A stretch of DNA of 64,000 nt from Benthicola sp964195715 (GCA_964195715.1 CAXMRU010000224.1:19386-83385); one strand, 5' to 3'. Positions 33,877 through 43,235 are shown, numbered from the stretch's first letter. Program-made: numbers and translations. Notes: a model not told the origin generated them from the sequence alone.

Positions 33877-34733
33877 CCTGCGGACCCGAGATTCAGACCA
33901 TCCCTTGCCGCCGCCCACATGGTGACCGTCGTCCCCTCGCGAATGCTCTCCACACCGAACCAGCGCTCGAGGCTGAGCACGGCCTGCCGGACAAGCATCG
34001 AGAGACCGTCGGTTGCGGGTACTCCCGCGGACGCCGCCGCCCGGGTCCACTCCGTACCTCCGCGGCCGTACACGAGATCGAAGGCGAACCGTACTATCAC
34101 ATCGCCGAACGATAGCGGCAGCAGATCAACGGGCTCGATACCCAGGCTCGTGGAGTTCACAACGAGCTCATACGTGGTCACGGATCCAGGCGGCACGGCA
34201 ACGGTCCTGGCGATCTTCTCCAATCCCAGTTCTTCAATCAGTCTCTCGGCCCGCTCGGCGGTACGGTTGTGAATGTCCAAACGCTTGACCCCGGCCGACT
34301 CACAGGCGACGGCCACTGCGCGTGCCGCCCCACCGGCGCCCAACAGAAGCACCTTCGCGCCAGCCAGGTCGATCCCGTCCAGGTCCCCCGTGGCGTGCAG
34401 GAATCCTCCGACGTCGGTGTTGTCACCAACCAGGCGCCCCGACTCATCGAGCCAGAAGCAGTTGCACGCTCCCGTTCGCTTCGCGTACGGCCGGACAACA
34501 TCCACGATTCGAGCGGCGTCTTCCTTGTGCGGAACTGTCACGTTCCCGCCGCCGGAGGCAGCCAGATCCCGCATCTCCCGGTCGAGCGCATCCAGGTCGC
34601 CTCCGGGGACCCGGACCGCTTCGTACGAAGCATCAATGCCAAGATGGCCGAATGCAGCACGGTACATCGAGGGTGAGAGCGAGTGGGCTACGGGATCGCC
34701 GAGCAGGCCGTAACGCCGGAGACCCCCGGTCAT
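33873..34733 (-). CDS. aroE: Shikimate dehydrogenase
   Basis: Reduces 3-dehydroshikimate to shikimate with NADPH in aromatic amino-acid synthesis. 286 residues; catalytic Lys in NVTVPHKEDA, Asp in NTDVGGF, substrate-binding SLSPSMY near the start, and the nucleotide loop LLGAGGAARA followed by the NADP-selecting NRTAERAE. The ATG at 34733 overlaps the stop of the phosphatase gene (ATGA), and its own stop overlaps comF. Normal length. Confidence 0.94.
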   Translation of the reverse strand: MTGGLRRYGLLGDPVAHSLSPSMYRAAFGHLGIDASYEAVRVPGGDLDALDREMRDLAASGGGNVTVPHKEDAARIVDVVRPYAKRTGACNCFWLDESGRLVGDNTDVGGFLHATGDLDGIDLAGAKVLLLGAGGAARAVAVACESAGVKRLDIHNRTAERAERLIEELGLEKIARTVAVPPGSVTTYELVVNSTSLGIEPVDLLPLSFGDVIVRFAFDLVYGRGGTEWTRAAASAGVPATDGLSMLVRQAVLSLERWFGVESIREGTTVTMWAAARDGLNLGSAG

Positions 34734-35194
34734 CCGTCCCCGGAAAGGTCGTCGAGGATCCCGGCCACGCACTCTTCCAACAGCCGGGCCGTTTCCTCGT
34801 AAACGGCTTCATCTCCACCATGGGGATCCGACACCGGAGCGCCGTGGAGAACGTGGTCGGAAGGGAGGAAGTCCGTGGCCAGTGCGGCCGTGATCTCGTG
34901 AACGCATCCGGTCGGGAGCGCCCGGACATGTGACGGACTCATGCCCACCACCAGGTCTACTCCCGCCAGGCTCTCGGCATCGAAAGGACGAGACCGATGC
35001 ATGGAAAGGTCAGCGCCTCGCCGGGCCGCGGCCCGCAACGCGTGCCTCGTGGCCGGCGCACCTTCGACGGCGAAAGTCCCGGCGGAAGCCACGGTCAGCT
35101 CGAGACCCCGGAGGTGGGCTCCCCGACGGGTAAACGCCTCCGCCAGAGGGCTGCGACAGGTGTTCCCCGTGCACACGAACAGGACCGAAGTCAT
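34730..35194 (-). CDS. Low-molecular-weight phosphatase family protein
   Basis: 154-residue protein of the LMW protein-tyrosine-phosphatase/arsenate-reductase fold. The phosphate loop CTGNTCRSP (C-x5-R-S) begins at residue 8 and the acid-base Asp is in VSDPHGG near the C-terminus. Likely a protein arginine or tyrosine phosphatase (YwlE/Ptp type), as it sits next to tsaC in the same order as in Firmicutes. The ATG at 35194 overlaps the tsaC stop (ATGA). An open frame to 35584 overlaps tsaC and is not used. Confidence 0.87.
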   Translation of the reverse strand: MTSVLFVCTGNTCRSPLAEAFTRRGAHLRGLELTVASAGTFAVEGAPATRHALRAAARRGADLSMHRSRPFDAESLAGVDLVVGMSPSHVRALPTGCVHEITAALATDFLPSDHVLHGAPVSDPHGGDEAVYEETARLLEECVAGILDDLSGDG

Positions 35195-35841
35195 GAACGC
35201 CGAATCCCACGCAGGCAGTCCAGAATCGACTCTGCCGGCAACGCTCCCTCTCGCAGCACGGCAGGCTCGGCGCCCGCCAGAGACACCAGCGTGGACGGAG
35301 GAGGGCCTGGCAGATCGCCTGCATCGACAAGCAGGATCGGAATCCCCGCGTCCGGCATTCGATCCAGGTTCCGTTTCGCCTCGATGCTCGTCACGGCAGG
35401 AAACTCGCCCGCCCGGTTGAGGCTGGTCGAGCTGATCGGAGCTCCCCAGGCACGGAGGACGGACCCGAGCACGGGGTGGCCCTCGACCCTCACGGCGACG
35501 CCCGTCCCCGTGCCATCGTCCAGCACGAGCGTCAGGGGACCCGGCCAGAACGTGTCCGCGAGCACCTCCGCCCAGGGATTCCACTCGAGAGCCGGGAAGG
35601 AGCTCTGGATAACCGTCGCGTCCGCGGCAATCCGAACGAGGGGAAACTCCTCGACCCCACGGCCCTTCAAGGCGGCCACGCGAGAATCCACCTCGGCCAG
35701 GCAGGCGCCGCCAATGCCGTAAACGGTGTCGGTAGGGTGCGCCAGTATGCCCTGCGCGCGCAGAACTTTTACGGCGCGCTCCACGACCCGTGCCAGGCTC
35801 GCCGGCTCGCCCGATGCCGCGACTTCCTCAAACCGAGCCAA
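35191..35841 (-). CDS. tsaC: Threonylcarbamoyl-AMP synthase (Sua5/YciO/YrdC family)
   Basis: Makes threonylcarbamoyl-AMP from Thr, bicarbonate and ATP for the t6A tRNA modification. Core motifs: ILAHPTDTVYGIGG, a KGR triplet (LKGRGVEEFPL), FWPGPLTLVL and ISSTSLNRAGE. 216 residues from a TTG at 35841, which overlaps ispD by 14 bases. The start is uncertain, since the first 25 residues are poorly conserved in the family. No C-terminal Sua5 domain. Confidence 0.9.
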   Translation of the reverse strand: MARFEEVAASGEPASLARVVERAVKVLRAQGILAHPTDTVYGIGGACLAEVDSRVAALKGRGVEEFPLVRIAADATVIQSSFPALEWNPWAEVLADTFWPGPLTLVLDDGTGTGVAVRVEGHPVLGSVLRAWGAPISSTSLNRAGEFPAVTSIEAKRNLDRMPDAGIPILLVDAGDLPGPPPSTLVSLAGAEPAVLREGALPAESILDCLRGIRRS

Positions 35842-36535
35842 TCGGCCCGTTCCGTTCCGCGGGTGGCCGAACCCTGCCCGAATCGATCAGCCACTCAGCC
35901 AGCGCGAGGTCTTCGGCCGTCGTGATCTTCACGTTGTGCGGGTCTCCCTCGACGGCCACCACTCGGTAACCCTGCACCTCGCAGAGGGCCGCATCATCCG
36001 AAGCGGCTCGCGACGTTCGTTCTGCCCAGGCGTGCACCTCGCGGATCAGTCGAGCGCGAAACCCCTGCGGGGTCTGTGCTCTCGCGAGTCTCGAACGATC
36101 GACGGTTTCCAGGACCGTGCCGCTCTCCAGGCGCTTGATCGTGTCCACGACGGGGAGCACGGGAAGGGCCGCGCCCTCGTCGGCCGCCGCCGCCAGAACC
36201 CTCTCGATCACTGCAGCCGTCACGAAGGGACGGGCCGCGTCGTGAATGAGCACGAGATCCGAGTCGGCGGACACGGCATCGACGCCGCGACCGGCGCTCT
36301 CCCTGCGCGTGCCCCCACCCGCACAGCATCTCACGCCCACTCCAACAAGCCACCCGGGTGGGCTCTCCACCATCCCGGCAGGAAGCACTACAACGACCTC
36401 ACCGACGGAGGGATGCTCGACCATGGCGCGTACGCTCCACAGCAGCAGCGGGATCCCTCCGAGCAGCAGGAACTGCTTGGGACTCCCCAGGCGTTCGCCT
36501 TTTCCAGCTGCCACGACCACTGCCGCCACCTTCAC
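35828..36535 (-). CDS. ispD: 2-C-methyl-D-erythritol 4-phosphate cytidylyltransferase
   Basis: MEP-pathway isoprenoid enzyme that joins MEP to CTP. N-terminal VVAAGKGERLGSPKQFL is the CTP-binding loop; LIHDAARPFV, ARAQTPQGFR and the C-terminal DPHNVKITTAEDLALAE segment are diagnostic. 235 residues from the GTG at 36535, which overlaps the radA stop as GTGA. ispF, often fused or adjacent, is not present here. Confidence 0.94.
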   Translation of the reverse strand: MKVAAVVVAAGKGERLGSPKQFLLLGGIPLLLWSVRAMVEHPSVGEVVVVLPAGMVESPPGWLVGVGVRCCAGGGTRRESAGRGVDAVSADSDLVLIHDAARPFVTAAVIERVLAAAADEGAALPVLPVVDTIKRLESGTVLETVDRSRLARAQTPQGFRARLIREVHAWAERTSRAASDDAALCEVQGYRVVAVEGDPHNVKITTAEDLALAEWLIDSGRVRPPAERNGPIGSV

Positions 36536-37890
36536 GGGGCCTCCTCTCGCTCCAGGAGGTCCGCAATCTCTCTCACGTGCCTGATGAACTGCACGTCGGC
36601 GTTCCCGGTCAGCTCACGCTCCAGAGCTGCGGGTGCCACGATTCTGGTGAGCCTGGCCCCACGAGCGGCGCGGAGCCTGGCCTCGCCGTGCGACACGCCG
36701 CGCACTTCTCCCCCCAGGCCCACCTCACCGAAGAATGCGAACCCTGAAGGATACGGTAGATCCGCACCTGCGGAGGCGAGCGCTGCCACCACGGCCAGGT
36801 CCGCGGCCGGGTCCGCCATTCGAAGCCCGCCCACGACACTCACGAAGACGTCCTGCTCTCCGAGCGCGACTCCTGCCTTCTTCTCCAGTACGGCGAGCAG
36901 AATTGCGAGTCGTCGACCGGGAAAGCCGGTACAGACGCGTTGAGGAGACGCGAACCGCGCCCGTGTGGTCAGCGCCTGGACCTCGGCCAGAATCGGCCTG
37001 CTTCCATGCACCGGAATCGCGACGGCGGCGCCGCCGGTCTCGGTCGTCTCTTGCGACAGGAACAGAGCCGACGGATCCGGCACCGCCTCAAGCCCGCCAG
37101 CCCCCATTCGAAACGCAGCCATCTCGTCAACTCTTCCGAACCGGTTCTTCGAGCTCCGCAGGATCCGGTGCTCGCCCGATCGCTGCCCCTCGAAATAGAG
37201 CACCACGTCGACCAGATGCTCCAGGGTGCGAGGACCCGCGAGCGCTCCGCCCTTGGTCACGTGACCCACCAGGAAGCAAGCGACGCCAGCGGCCTTCACC
37301 TCCCGTTGCAGGGCCGAGGCCACCTCCCGCACCTGCGCCACCCCACCCGGCGCCGACGTCATCTGCCTGGAGTTCATGCTCTGGATGGAGTCGACGCACA
37401 GTACCGCCGGACGGCACCGGTGCAGCGCTGACACGATGTCCTCGAGATCACTCGATGCCAGGAATTCAACGTCGGAAGCCGTACCAAGACGATCCGCCCG
37501 CAGCGCCACCTGCTCCGCGGACTCTTCCCCCGACACATACAGGACTCCCGCCCCCCGACCCACCAGGTCGCCCGCGAGCTGAAGCAGCAGAGTCGACTTG
37601 CCGATCCCGGGAGCCCCGCCGAGCAACACCACTGAACCAGGCACCAACCCGCCACCAAGCACCCTGTCGACGTCGCCGAACCCGGTGGTGATCCTGCGGG
37701 ACCGTCCTCCATTCGCCTCGCCCAGCCGTCTCACCCGACTCCTGCCTCGCGCGCCGGCGCGAACGTCCGGCTTGCTGGCGACGTTCTCAACCAGCGAGTT
37801 CCACTCGCCGCACGTCGGGCAGCGACCCTCCCAGCGGAGAGACTCCGCGCCGCAGTCCCGGCACACGAATACGGTTCGGACGCGACTCAT
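36532..37890 (-). CDS. radA: DNA repair protein RadA
   Basis: RecA-like helicase that helps branch migration in recombination. 452 residues: N-terminal zinc finger (CRDCG...CPTCGEWNS), RecA-type ATPase with Walker A GGAPGIGKSTLLLQ, the RadA-specific KNRFG motif, and a Lon-protease-like C-terminal domain (VSVVGGLRMADPAADLAV). Starts with ATG 88 bases after dnaB and is the head of a chain of overlapping genes through comF. Confidence 0.95.
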   Translation of the reverse strand: MSRVRTVFVCRDCGAESLRWEGRCPTCGEWNSLVENVASKPDVRAGARGRSRVRRLGEANGGRSRRITTGFGDVDRVLGGGLVPGSVVLLGGAPGIGKSTLLLQLAGDLVGRGAGVLYVSGEESAEQVALRADRLGTASDVEFLASSDLEDIVSALHRCRPAVLCVDSIQSMNSRQMTSAPGGVAQVREVASALQREVKAAGVACFLVGHVTKGGALAGPRTLEHLVDVVLYFEGQRSGEHRILRSSKNRFGRVDEMAAFRMGAGGLEAVPDPSALFLSQETTETGGAAVAIPVHGSRPILAEVQALTTRARFASPQRVCTGFPGRRLAILLAVLEKKAGVALGEQDVFVSVVGGLRMADPAADLAVVAALASAGADLPYPSGFAFFGEVGLGGEVRGVSHGEARLRAARGARLTRIVAPAALERELTGNADVQFIRHVREIADLLEREEAP

Positions 37891-37978
37891 GGTCCCCGAG
37901 GTTTGTTGAGGTAAGCGCCGGTTCCCGACAGGGGATGATGCCCGCGAATCAACTGCCTCTCATCCGCGCCACGCTCAG

Positions 37979-39370
37979 TTATGCGTTCGATGGGCGGACG
38001 GCCGACTCAAAGAGCGTGTAATTCTTATGGAAATAGAGCCCTACCGTGCCCGTCGGACCATTACGCTGCTTACCGATGATCAGACTGGTCTTTCCCTCTA
38101 TCGACTCGCCCGAATCGTCGACCATGTCCTCCGGTCTTCGGTAGACTTCCTCCCGGTAGACGAAGAGAACCAGGTCTGCGTCCTGCTCGATCGCCCCCGA
38201 CTCCCGCAGGTCTGCCAGCACGGGTCTCTTGTCGGTTCGCTGCTCGGGCGCCCGTGAGAGCTGCGAGAGCGCCACGACCGGAACATTGAGCTCCTTGGCG
38301 ATCGCCTTGATGGACCTCGAGATCGAGCTGATCTCCTGCTGCCTGTTTTCCGCGTTGCCTGGGCCCGTCATGAGCTGGAGGTAGTCGACGATGATCAGTC
38401 CAAGATCCACCTCTGCGGCCAGGCGGCGTGCCTTGGCTCGCACCTCCAGCGCCGTGATCGCCGGCGAGTCGTCGATCCAGATCGGAGCCGTGTTCAGGTG
38501 ACCGGCGGCCGTGGCAAGCCGGGCATACTCGTCGTCTTGAAGCCTGCCCCGTCTGAGACGACCGGAGTCCACACGTCCCTCCGAGCAAAGGAGACGCTGA
38601 ACGAGCGACTCCTTCGACATCTCCAATGAGAAAACCGCCACCGGAATTTCCTTCGCGATCGCAGCGTGCTGCGCGAAATTCAGGGCCAACGCCGTCTTGC
38701 CCATCGACGGCCTTCCCGCCACGATGATCAGGTCGCCCTTCTGAAACCCGGCCGTGAGGTTGTCCAGGTCGGGGAATCCACTTGGCACTCCCGTTACCGA
38801 TCCGGGGCTGCTCTGCAGTTCCTCGATCCTCTCAAACGTCGGCCACAGGATCTCCTTGATCCACACGAAGCCCTGTCGCTGCGATGCCTGCGCGATCTGG
38901 AAGATCCGTTGTTCCGCCCGGTCGAGCGTGTCATCGACTTCCCCGGCGGGAGCGTCGTATGCATCCCGCACGATGTCCGTTGCCGAGTCGATCAGCTGCC
39001 GCAACACTGACTTGTCACGGAGAATCCGGCAGTGGTACTCGATGTTGGCAGCAGTCGGCACCGCATCTACGAGGCGTGCCAGGTAGGCCATCCCGCCGGC
39101 TCCGTCCAGTTCGCCGGAAGACTTGAGTTCGTCCGACAGGGTCACCACGTCGATGACCTCACCGCGCGAGTATAGACGCACCATCGCACGAAAGATCCGG
39201 CGGTTGGCCTCCCGGTAGAACGAACCGTCCCCCACCGTCTCGATGGCCCGCGCTACGGCGACTCCATCCATGAGCATAGCGGACAGGACTGAGATCTCGG
39301 CTTCCTCCGACCACGGGACCTGCCGTCCCGCCACGACGCCGTCGACGGGTATCAATGAAGGCTCAGCCAT
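37979..39370 (-). CDS. dnaB: Replicative DNA helicase DnaB
   Basis: Hexameric fork helicase. The N-terminal DnaG-interaction domain (PWSEEAEISVLSAMLMDGVA) leads to a RecA-type motor with Walker A AGRPSMGKTALALNFA, Walker B-type LGLIIVDYLQLM and VVALSQLSRAPEQR. 463 residues, no intein. Its ATG overlaps the end of the uracil-DNA glycosylase gene by 8 bases. Confidence 0.96.
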   Translation of the reverse strand: MAEPSLIPVDGVVAGRQVPWSEEAEISVLSAMLMDGVAVARAIETVGDGSFYREANRRIFRAMVRLYSRGEVIDVVTLSDELKSSGELDGAGGMAYLARLVDAVPTAANIEYHCRILRDKSVLRQLIDSATDIVRDAYDAPAGEVDDTLDRAEQRIFQIAQASQRQGFVWIKEILWPTFERIEELQSSPGSVTGVPSGFPDLDNLTAGFQKGDLIIVAGRPSMGKTALALNFAQHAAIAKEIPVAVFSLEMSKESLVQRLLCSEGRVDSGRLRRGRLQDDEYARLATAAGHLNTAPIWIDDSPAITALEVRAKARRLAAEVDLGLIIVDYLQLMTGPGNAENRQQEISSISRSIKAIAKELNVPVVALSQLSRAPEQRTDKRPVLADLRESGAIEQDADLVLFVYREEVYRRPEDMVDDSGESIEGKTSLIIGKQRNGPTGTVGLYFHKNYTLFESAVRPSNA

Positions 39371-40232
39371 CTCGACCTCCCAGGGTCAACTGCCCCTGTG
39401 ACCCGGCAGGGGGGTCCGGTTTGTCCGGGCGCGTCGCCGGTTCACTCTCCACTTGCTCACGAAGCGTCGACCCACCGTGTTCGCCGTCCACGATTCGGCG
39501 CGCCAACTGGAGGTCGTGCCACGAGGGTCGTGTCCAACCGGGATTCCTGAGCAGGGCCGCCGGGTGATAGGTCACGACCAGCGGATATCCTTCGTACAGA
39601 TGCGTCCGGCCCCGCAAGTGTCGGAGCGAGTCTCGCGTTCCCAGAAGCGTCTGAGCGGCAAAGGTCCCAAGGGCCACGATGACAGCCGGTCTGACGAGCT
39701 CGACTTGCCGGAGCATGAACGGCGAGCAGGCCTCGATCTCATCCGGAAGCGGATTCCGGTTACCTGGCGGCCGACACTTGAGAACGTTGCAGATGAATAC
39801 TTCGGACCTGGAGAACCCGACGCTGAGCAGCAACCGGTCCAGGAGCTTGCCGGCCCTGCCCACGAACGGCAGGCCTGTGCGGTCCTCGTTGGCGCCTGGA
39901 GCCTCGCCGACACACAGGATCCTTGCCTCGGCCGGCCCGTCCGCGAACACGACCTTCGTCCGCGTCGAATGCAGCCCACATCGACTGCAGGCTTCCGCCA
40001 CCCGCCGCAGATTCTCCATATCGGAGATGCCGAGGATGTCCTCCCGGGTTCCCTCTCTCGCTATTCGGCCCGAGTCCGTGCCTGCCGGAGCCGGGTCCTC
40101 CACGTCGAACGCAGTGCCGCGCACGGCATCGAGGACGTCGTCACGACTGGCGCCGGACAGAAATACCTCCGGGACGCCCAAGGCCTCCCGGCCACGCAGG
40201 TAGCTTCGCAGTGCGTCCCGGGTCACGTTCAC
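39363..40232 (-). CDS. udg: Uracil-DNA glycosylase, family 4 (Fe-S)
   Basis: Removes uracil from DNA. Motif A GEAPGANEDRTGLPFVGRAG and motif B HPAALLRNP are typical of family 4, and four cysteines that bind a [4Fe-4S] cluster are visible (CSRC pair, KCRPPGNRNP and EACSPF). There is an extra N-terminal stretch of about 75 residues before the fold and a Pro-rich tail, as in DNA-polymerase-like UDGa proteins. Starts with GTG at 40232, overlapping the coaBC stop (GTGA). 289 residues. Confidence 0.92.
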   Translation of the reverse strand: MNVTRDALRSYLRGREALGVPEVFLSGASRDDVLDAVRGTAFDVEDPAPAGTDSGRIAREGTREDILGISDMENLRRVAEACSRCGLHSTRTKVVFADGPAEARILCVGEAPGANEDRTGLPFVGRAGKLLDRLLLSVGFSRSEVFICNVLKCRPPGNRNPLPDEIEACSPFMLRQVELVRPAVIVALGTFAAQTLLGTRDSLRHLRGRTHLYEGYPLVVTYHPAALLRNPGWTRPSWHDLQLARRIVDGEHGGSTLREQVESEPATRPDKPDPPAGSQGQLTLGGRDG

Positions 40233-41425
40233 GACAGCCGGTCTTCCAGACGATCCAGCATCCTCTCGGCCACATCCGCTTTCGGCAGTAGAGGAATTTC
40301 CTCCACCACTCCCGACGCGTCGATCAGCGTCACCTGGTTCGTCTCAGCCTCGAATCCACGGTCGGGCCGCCCGGCTTCGTTCACGGCGACCATGTCCAGA
40401 CCCTTGGCCTCCAGTTTCAGGCGGGCGTTCTCAAGCGCGTCAGCTGTTTCGAGGGCGAAGCCAAGCGTGTACACCTGCCGCTCGACTCTCATGGCTCGCG
40501 TATCCGCGAGCAGGTCCGGTCCCGCTTTCAGCGACAAGTCCAGCACATCACGATCCTGCCGTTTGATCTTCTCGGCCGGCGGATCCGGCACGAAGAAGTC
40601 GGATACGGCAGCCGCCATGATGAGAACCGATGCGTCCTGCAGCTCCTTCTCCAGGACGGTCCCCATTTCCTGGCTGGTCTCCACCCGGATCAAACGCGGA
40701 CCGTAGGGCGGCTCCACGGATGTCGGACCTGCAATCAATACGACGTCTGCCCCACGCAGCCATGCCGAGGAGGCTAGCGCCATGCCCATGCGGCCCGATG
40801 ATCGGTTGCTTACAAAGCGCACCGGATCGATGGGGGCGAGAGTCGGCCCGGCCGTGACCACGACTCTACGTCCTTCGAGTCGTGACTCGCCCCGCAGGAG
40901 ACGACTGGCTACCGAGATGATCATATCGGGCTCTGACATTCGTCCCGGACCCGACTCGCCCTCGGCAAGCTCGCCGTCCTCCGGTCCGAGTACGTGAAGC
41001 CCGCGTGCCTTGAGGGACTCCATGTTCTCACGCGTGGCTACGTTCTCCCACATCCGGAGGTTCATGGCTGGACACACCAGAATCGGACAGGCAGCCGCAA
41101 GCAGGGTCGACGTGGCCATGTCGTCGGCCAACCCATGCGCCATTCGCGCCAGGATGTTGGCCGTCGCGGGAGCAACGATAGCGAGATCCGCCTCCCGACC
41201 GAGCTCGACATGGGCGAGAGGCTCGGTCCACAGGTTCGTATGTACGGGACGACCACTGAGGGCATGAAACGTCGCGGCCCCCACCATCTTCTCGGCGGAA
41301 GCCGTCATCACTACGTCAACCCGGGCTCCGGCCTGACGCAGCCGCCGGACCAGGATCGCGCTCTTGTAGGCGGCGATCCCGCCCGAGACCACAAGAAGGA
41401 CACGACGCCCATCCAGCGCGGACAC
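40229..41425 (-). CDS. coaBC: Phosphopantothenoylcysteine synthetase/decarboxylase
   Basis: Bifunctional coenzyme A enzyme: the C-terminal CoaB half joins 4'-phosphopantothenate to Cys with CTP and the N-terminal CoaC half is an FMN decarboxylase. The CoaC marks are His72 (AHVELGREAD), APATAN and PAMN (Asn122). The usual active-site cysteine motif ACGDxGxGRM reads AEGESGPGRM (154-163), so position 155 is Glu. CoaB has VVTAGPTLAPIDPVRFVSN and AEKIKRQD. GTG start at 41425 shares one base with the rpoZ stop. 398 residues. Confidence 0.93.
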   Translation of the reverse strand: MSALDGRRVLLVVSGGIAAYKSAILVRRLRQAGARVDVVMTASAEKMVGAATFHALSGRPVHTNLWTEPLAHVELGREADLAIVAPATANILARMAHGLADDMATSTLLAAACPILVCPAMNLRMWENVATRENMESLKARGLHVLGPEDGELAEGESGPGRMSEPDMIISVASRLLRGESRLEGRRVVVTAGPTLAPIDPVRFVSNRSSGRMGMALASSAWLRGADVVLIAGPTSVEPPYGPRLIRVETSQEMGTVLEKELQDASVLIMAAAVSDFFVPDPPAEKIKRQDRDVLDLSLKAGPDLLADTRAMRVERQVYTLGFALETADALENARLKLEAKGLDMVAVNEAGRPDRGFEAETNQVTLIDASGVVEEIPLLPKADVAERMLDRLEDRLS

Positions 41426-41640
41426 TACTCGGCGGGCGCGCTGCGCTGGCTGACCAGGCGATACTCCAACTGGCCAGAGGCCATGGCCGCCAGAGCCATG
41501 GTGGTGAGCTTCTCGGCCCCGTACGGCGACCGCTCGAGCGGGAGCGCGTTTAGCTCACGGGCGTACTTGGCCGCGACAAGGACGCCCAGGTACTTGTCCG
41601 ACGCGGCGGGAACCAGGTCATCCGGGGTGAATACCTTCAT
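41425..41640 (-). CDS. rpoZ: RNA polymerase omega subunit
   Basis: 71-residue omega subunit that helps RNA polymerase assemble. The segment SDKYLGVLVAAKYARELN matches the first conserved helix and GAEKLTTMALAAMASGQLEYRL the second. The gmk-rpoZ-coaBC order is the standard bacterial one and supports the call. Its ATG overlaps the gmk stop (ATGA). Confidence 0.9.
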   Translation of the reverse strand: MKVFTPDDLVPAASDKYLGVLVAAKYARELNALPLERSPYGAEKLTTMALAAMASGQLEYRLVSQRSAPAE

Positions 41641-42314
41641 TCGCTTCTCGCTTCCTGTTCGACGGATGCGGCTAGCATCCGGTTCAAAGACTCGCCGAGC
41701 TCCCGAACGCGATCCCTCTCGTCCGGCCTCAGCCGCTTCACCCTGTGGCGCTCGGCCGAAAGAATAGCCTCGACCTCTCGCACCGTATCTTCAAGATTGT
41801 CGTTCACGACCGCGTAGTCGAATCGCTCGATCTCTGAAAGCTCCGATGACGCGGTTCTCATCCGGGTCCGGAACGCCTCTTCGTTCTCGCTGCCACGCCC
41901 GCGCAGCCTCTCTACCAGCCGCCGGAAGTCCGGCGGAAGCAGGAATATCGTAACCGCGTCAGGCTTGGCGGCCCTGAGATGGTTCGCCCCCTGCACGTCG
42001 ATGTCCAGGAGCAGGTTTGCCCCCTCGTCCCGGGCCCTGCGGAGGTTTGCGTGCGGCGTGCCATACAACTCTCCATGTACCTCCGCCCACTCCAGGAGTT
42101 CTCCGCTCTCGATGAGATCCGCGAAGGCCTCTCTGCCAAGGAACCGGTAGTCCCTGCCATCGTGCTCACCCGGCCGTGGACGTCGTGTCGTCGCCGACAC
42201 TGAGAAAAACAGGTCTTCGTGACGCTTCAGCAGCTCCTGCCGCACGGTCGTCTTACCGCCTCCGGACGGTCCGGCAAGGACGATCGGAAACAGGTGGGGT
42301 GGGCCCGATCTCAA
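41637..42314 (-). CDS. gmk: Guanylate kinase
   Basis: Phosphorylates GMP to GDP. P-loop GPSGGGKTTV, GMP-binding SVSATTRRPRPGEHDGRDY and LLDIDVQGANHLR are all present in 225 residues. The predicted start is a TTG at 42314, with GAGG 10 bases upstream; no ATG lies nearby before the P-loop. The C-terminus is about 20 residues longer than in E. coli. It is 10 bases after yicC and overlaps rpoZ. Confidence 0.94.
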   Translation of the reverse strand: MRSGPPHLFPIVLAGPSGGGKTTVRQELLKRHEDLFFSVSATTRRPRPGEHDGRDYRFLGREAFADLIESGELLEWAEVHGELYGTPHANLRRARDEGANLLLDIDVQGANHLRAAKPDAVTIFLLPPDFRRLVERLRGRGSENEEAFRTRMRTASSELSEIERFDYAVVNDNLEDTVREVEAILSAERHRVKRLRPDERDRVRELGESLNRMLAASVEQEARSE

Positions 42315-42324
42315 CGAACTGACC

Positions 42325-43224
42325 TCACTCTACGTTCTCGTTCTGTTCCCGAAGCGACTCGAGCTCGTTCTTCATCTCCACTACGATTCGCCCGATCGTC
42401 GCGTCGTTAGCCTTCGATCCGATCGTATTCACTTCCCGCAGCAACTCCTGCCCGAGGAAGCCCAGCCGTTTGCCGACGGGCTCTGCCTCCGATGCGTCCA
42501 CTAGCTCGCGGAACGCCTCAAGGTGGGCTCGGGTCCTTACGACCTCCTCAGAAATATCCCATTTGTCTGCGATGAACGCGATCTCCCGGGCCAGCCGATC
42601 CGGATCGATCTCGATGTCGCCGGCCAGTTCCCGGATCGAACGCCGCAGACGGTCCGTCTCTCTCTCCATCCTCCGGGGAGTCAGGGCTTCGACCTCTGTC
42701 AGCCCGGACTCCAGCGCCTCCACCCGATTCATGAGATCCAGGGCCAGACGTTCTCCCTCGCGTTGACGCATCTCGACCAATTGAGTGACCGCTGCGTCCG
42801 CGATCGTCTTCACGGCCTCCAGGGGCACGACCTCCAGAGGATCTGTCGTCGCTTCGACCAGAAGGCGCTCGTATCGCCCGACCAAACCGATGTCCACCTC
42901 ACCGGGAAGGTCCCAGCGGTCTTTCAACTCGCGCAGGCCTTCGACGTAGGCCTGCACCCTTGCTTCGTCCAGGCGTAAGCCCTGACCGGGACCGCTTCCC
43001 CCCTCTGGCGTGGACGACCCGATTCGCAACGCCACATCGACGTGGCCCCGCCTCACGTGCGCCGAGATCGCGTCCCGGAGGAACTCCTCCCAGCGCTCGG
43101 TGCCAGGCGGCATCCGGAAATGAAGCTTCAGGTGACGTGAATTCACCGACCTGAGCTCAAGACCCAGTGTCACCCCAGCGGCAGTCGTGGACGCCGACCC
43201 GAAACCCGTCATGCTGCGTATCAT
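42325..43224 (-). CDS. yicC: YicC-family endoribonuclease
   Basis: 299 residues with the family start MIRSMTGFGSA, the middle ELRSVNSRHLKLHFRMP and the conserved C-terminal DUF1732 part GKRLGFLGQELLREVNTIGS and KANDATIG. Members are reported to be RNases or to affect RNA decay. It heads the yicC-gmk-rpoZ-coaBC cluster, an order conserved in many bacteria. Confidence 0.93.
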   Translation of the reverse strand: MIRSMTGFGSASTTAAGVTLGLELRSVNSRHLKLHFRMPPGTERWEEFLRDAISAHVRRGHVDVALRIGSSTPEGGSGPGQGLRLDEARVQAYVEGLRELKDRWDLPGEVDIGLVGRYERLLVEATTDPLEVVPLEAVKTIADAAVTQLVEMRQREGERLALDLMNRVEALESGLTEVEALTPRRMERETDRLRRSIRELAGDIEIDPDRLAREIAFIADKWDISEEVVRTRAHLEAFRELVDASEAEPVGKRLGFLGQELLREVNTIGSKANDATIGRIVVEMKNELESLREQNENVE

Positions 43225-43235
43225 AGGAACCGATT

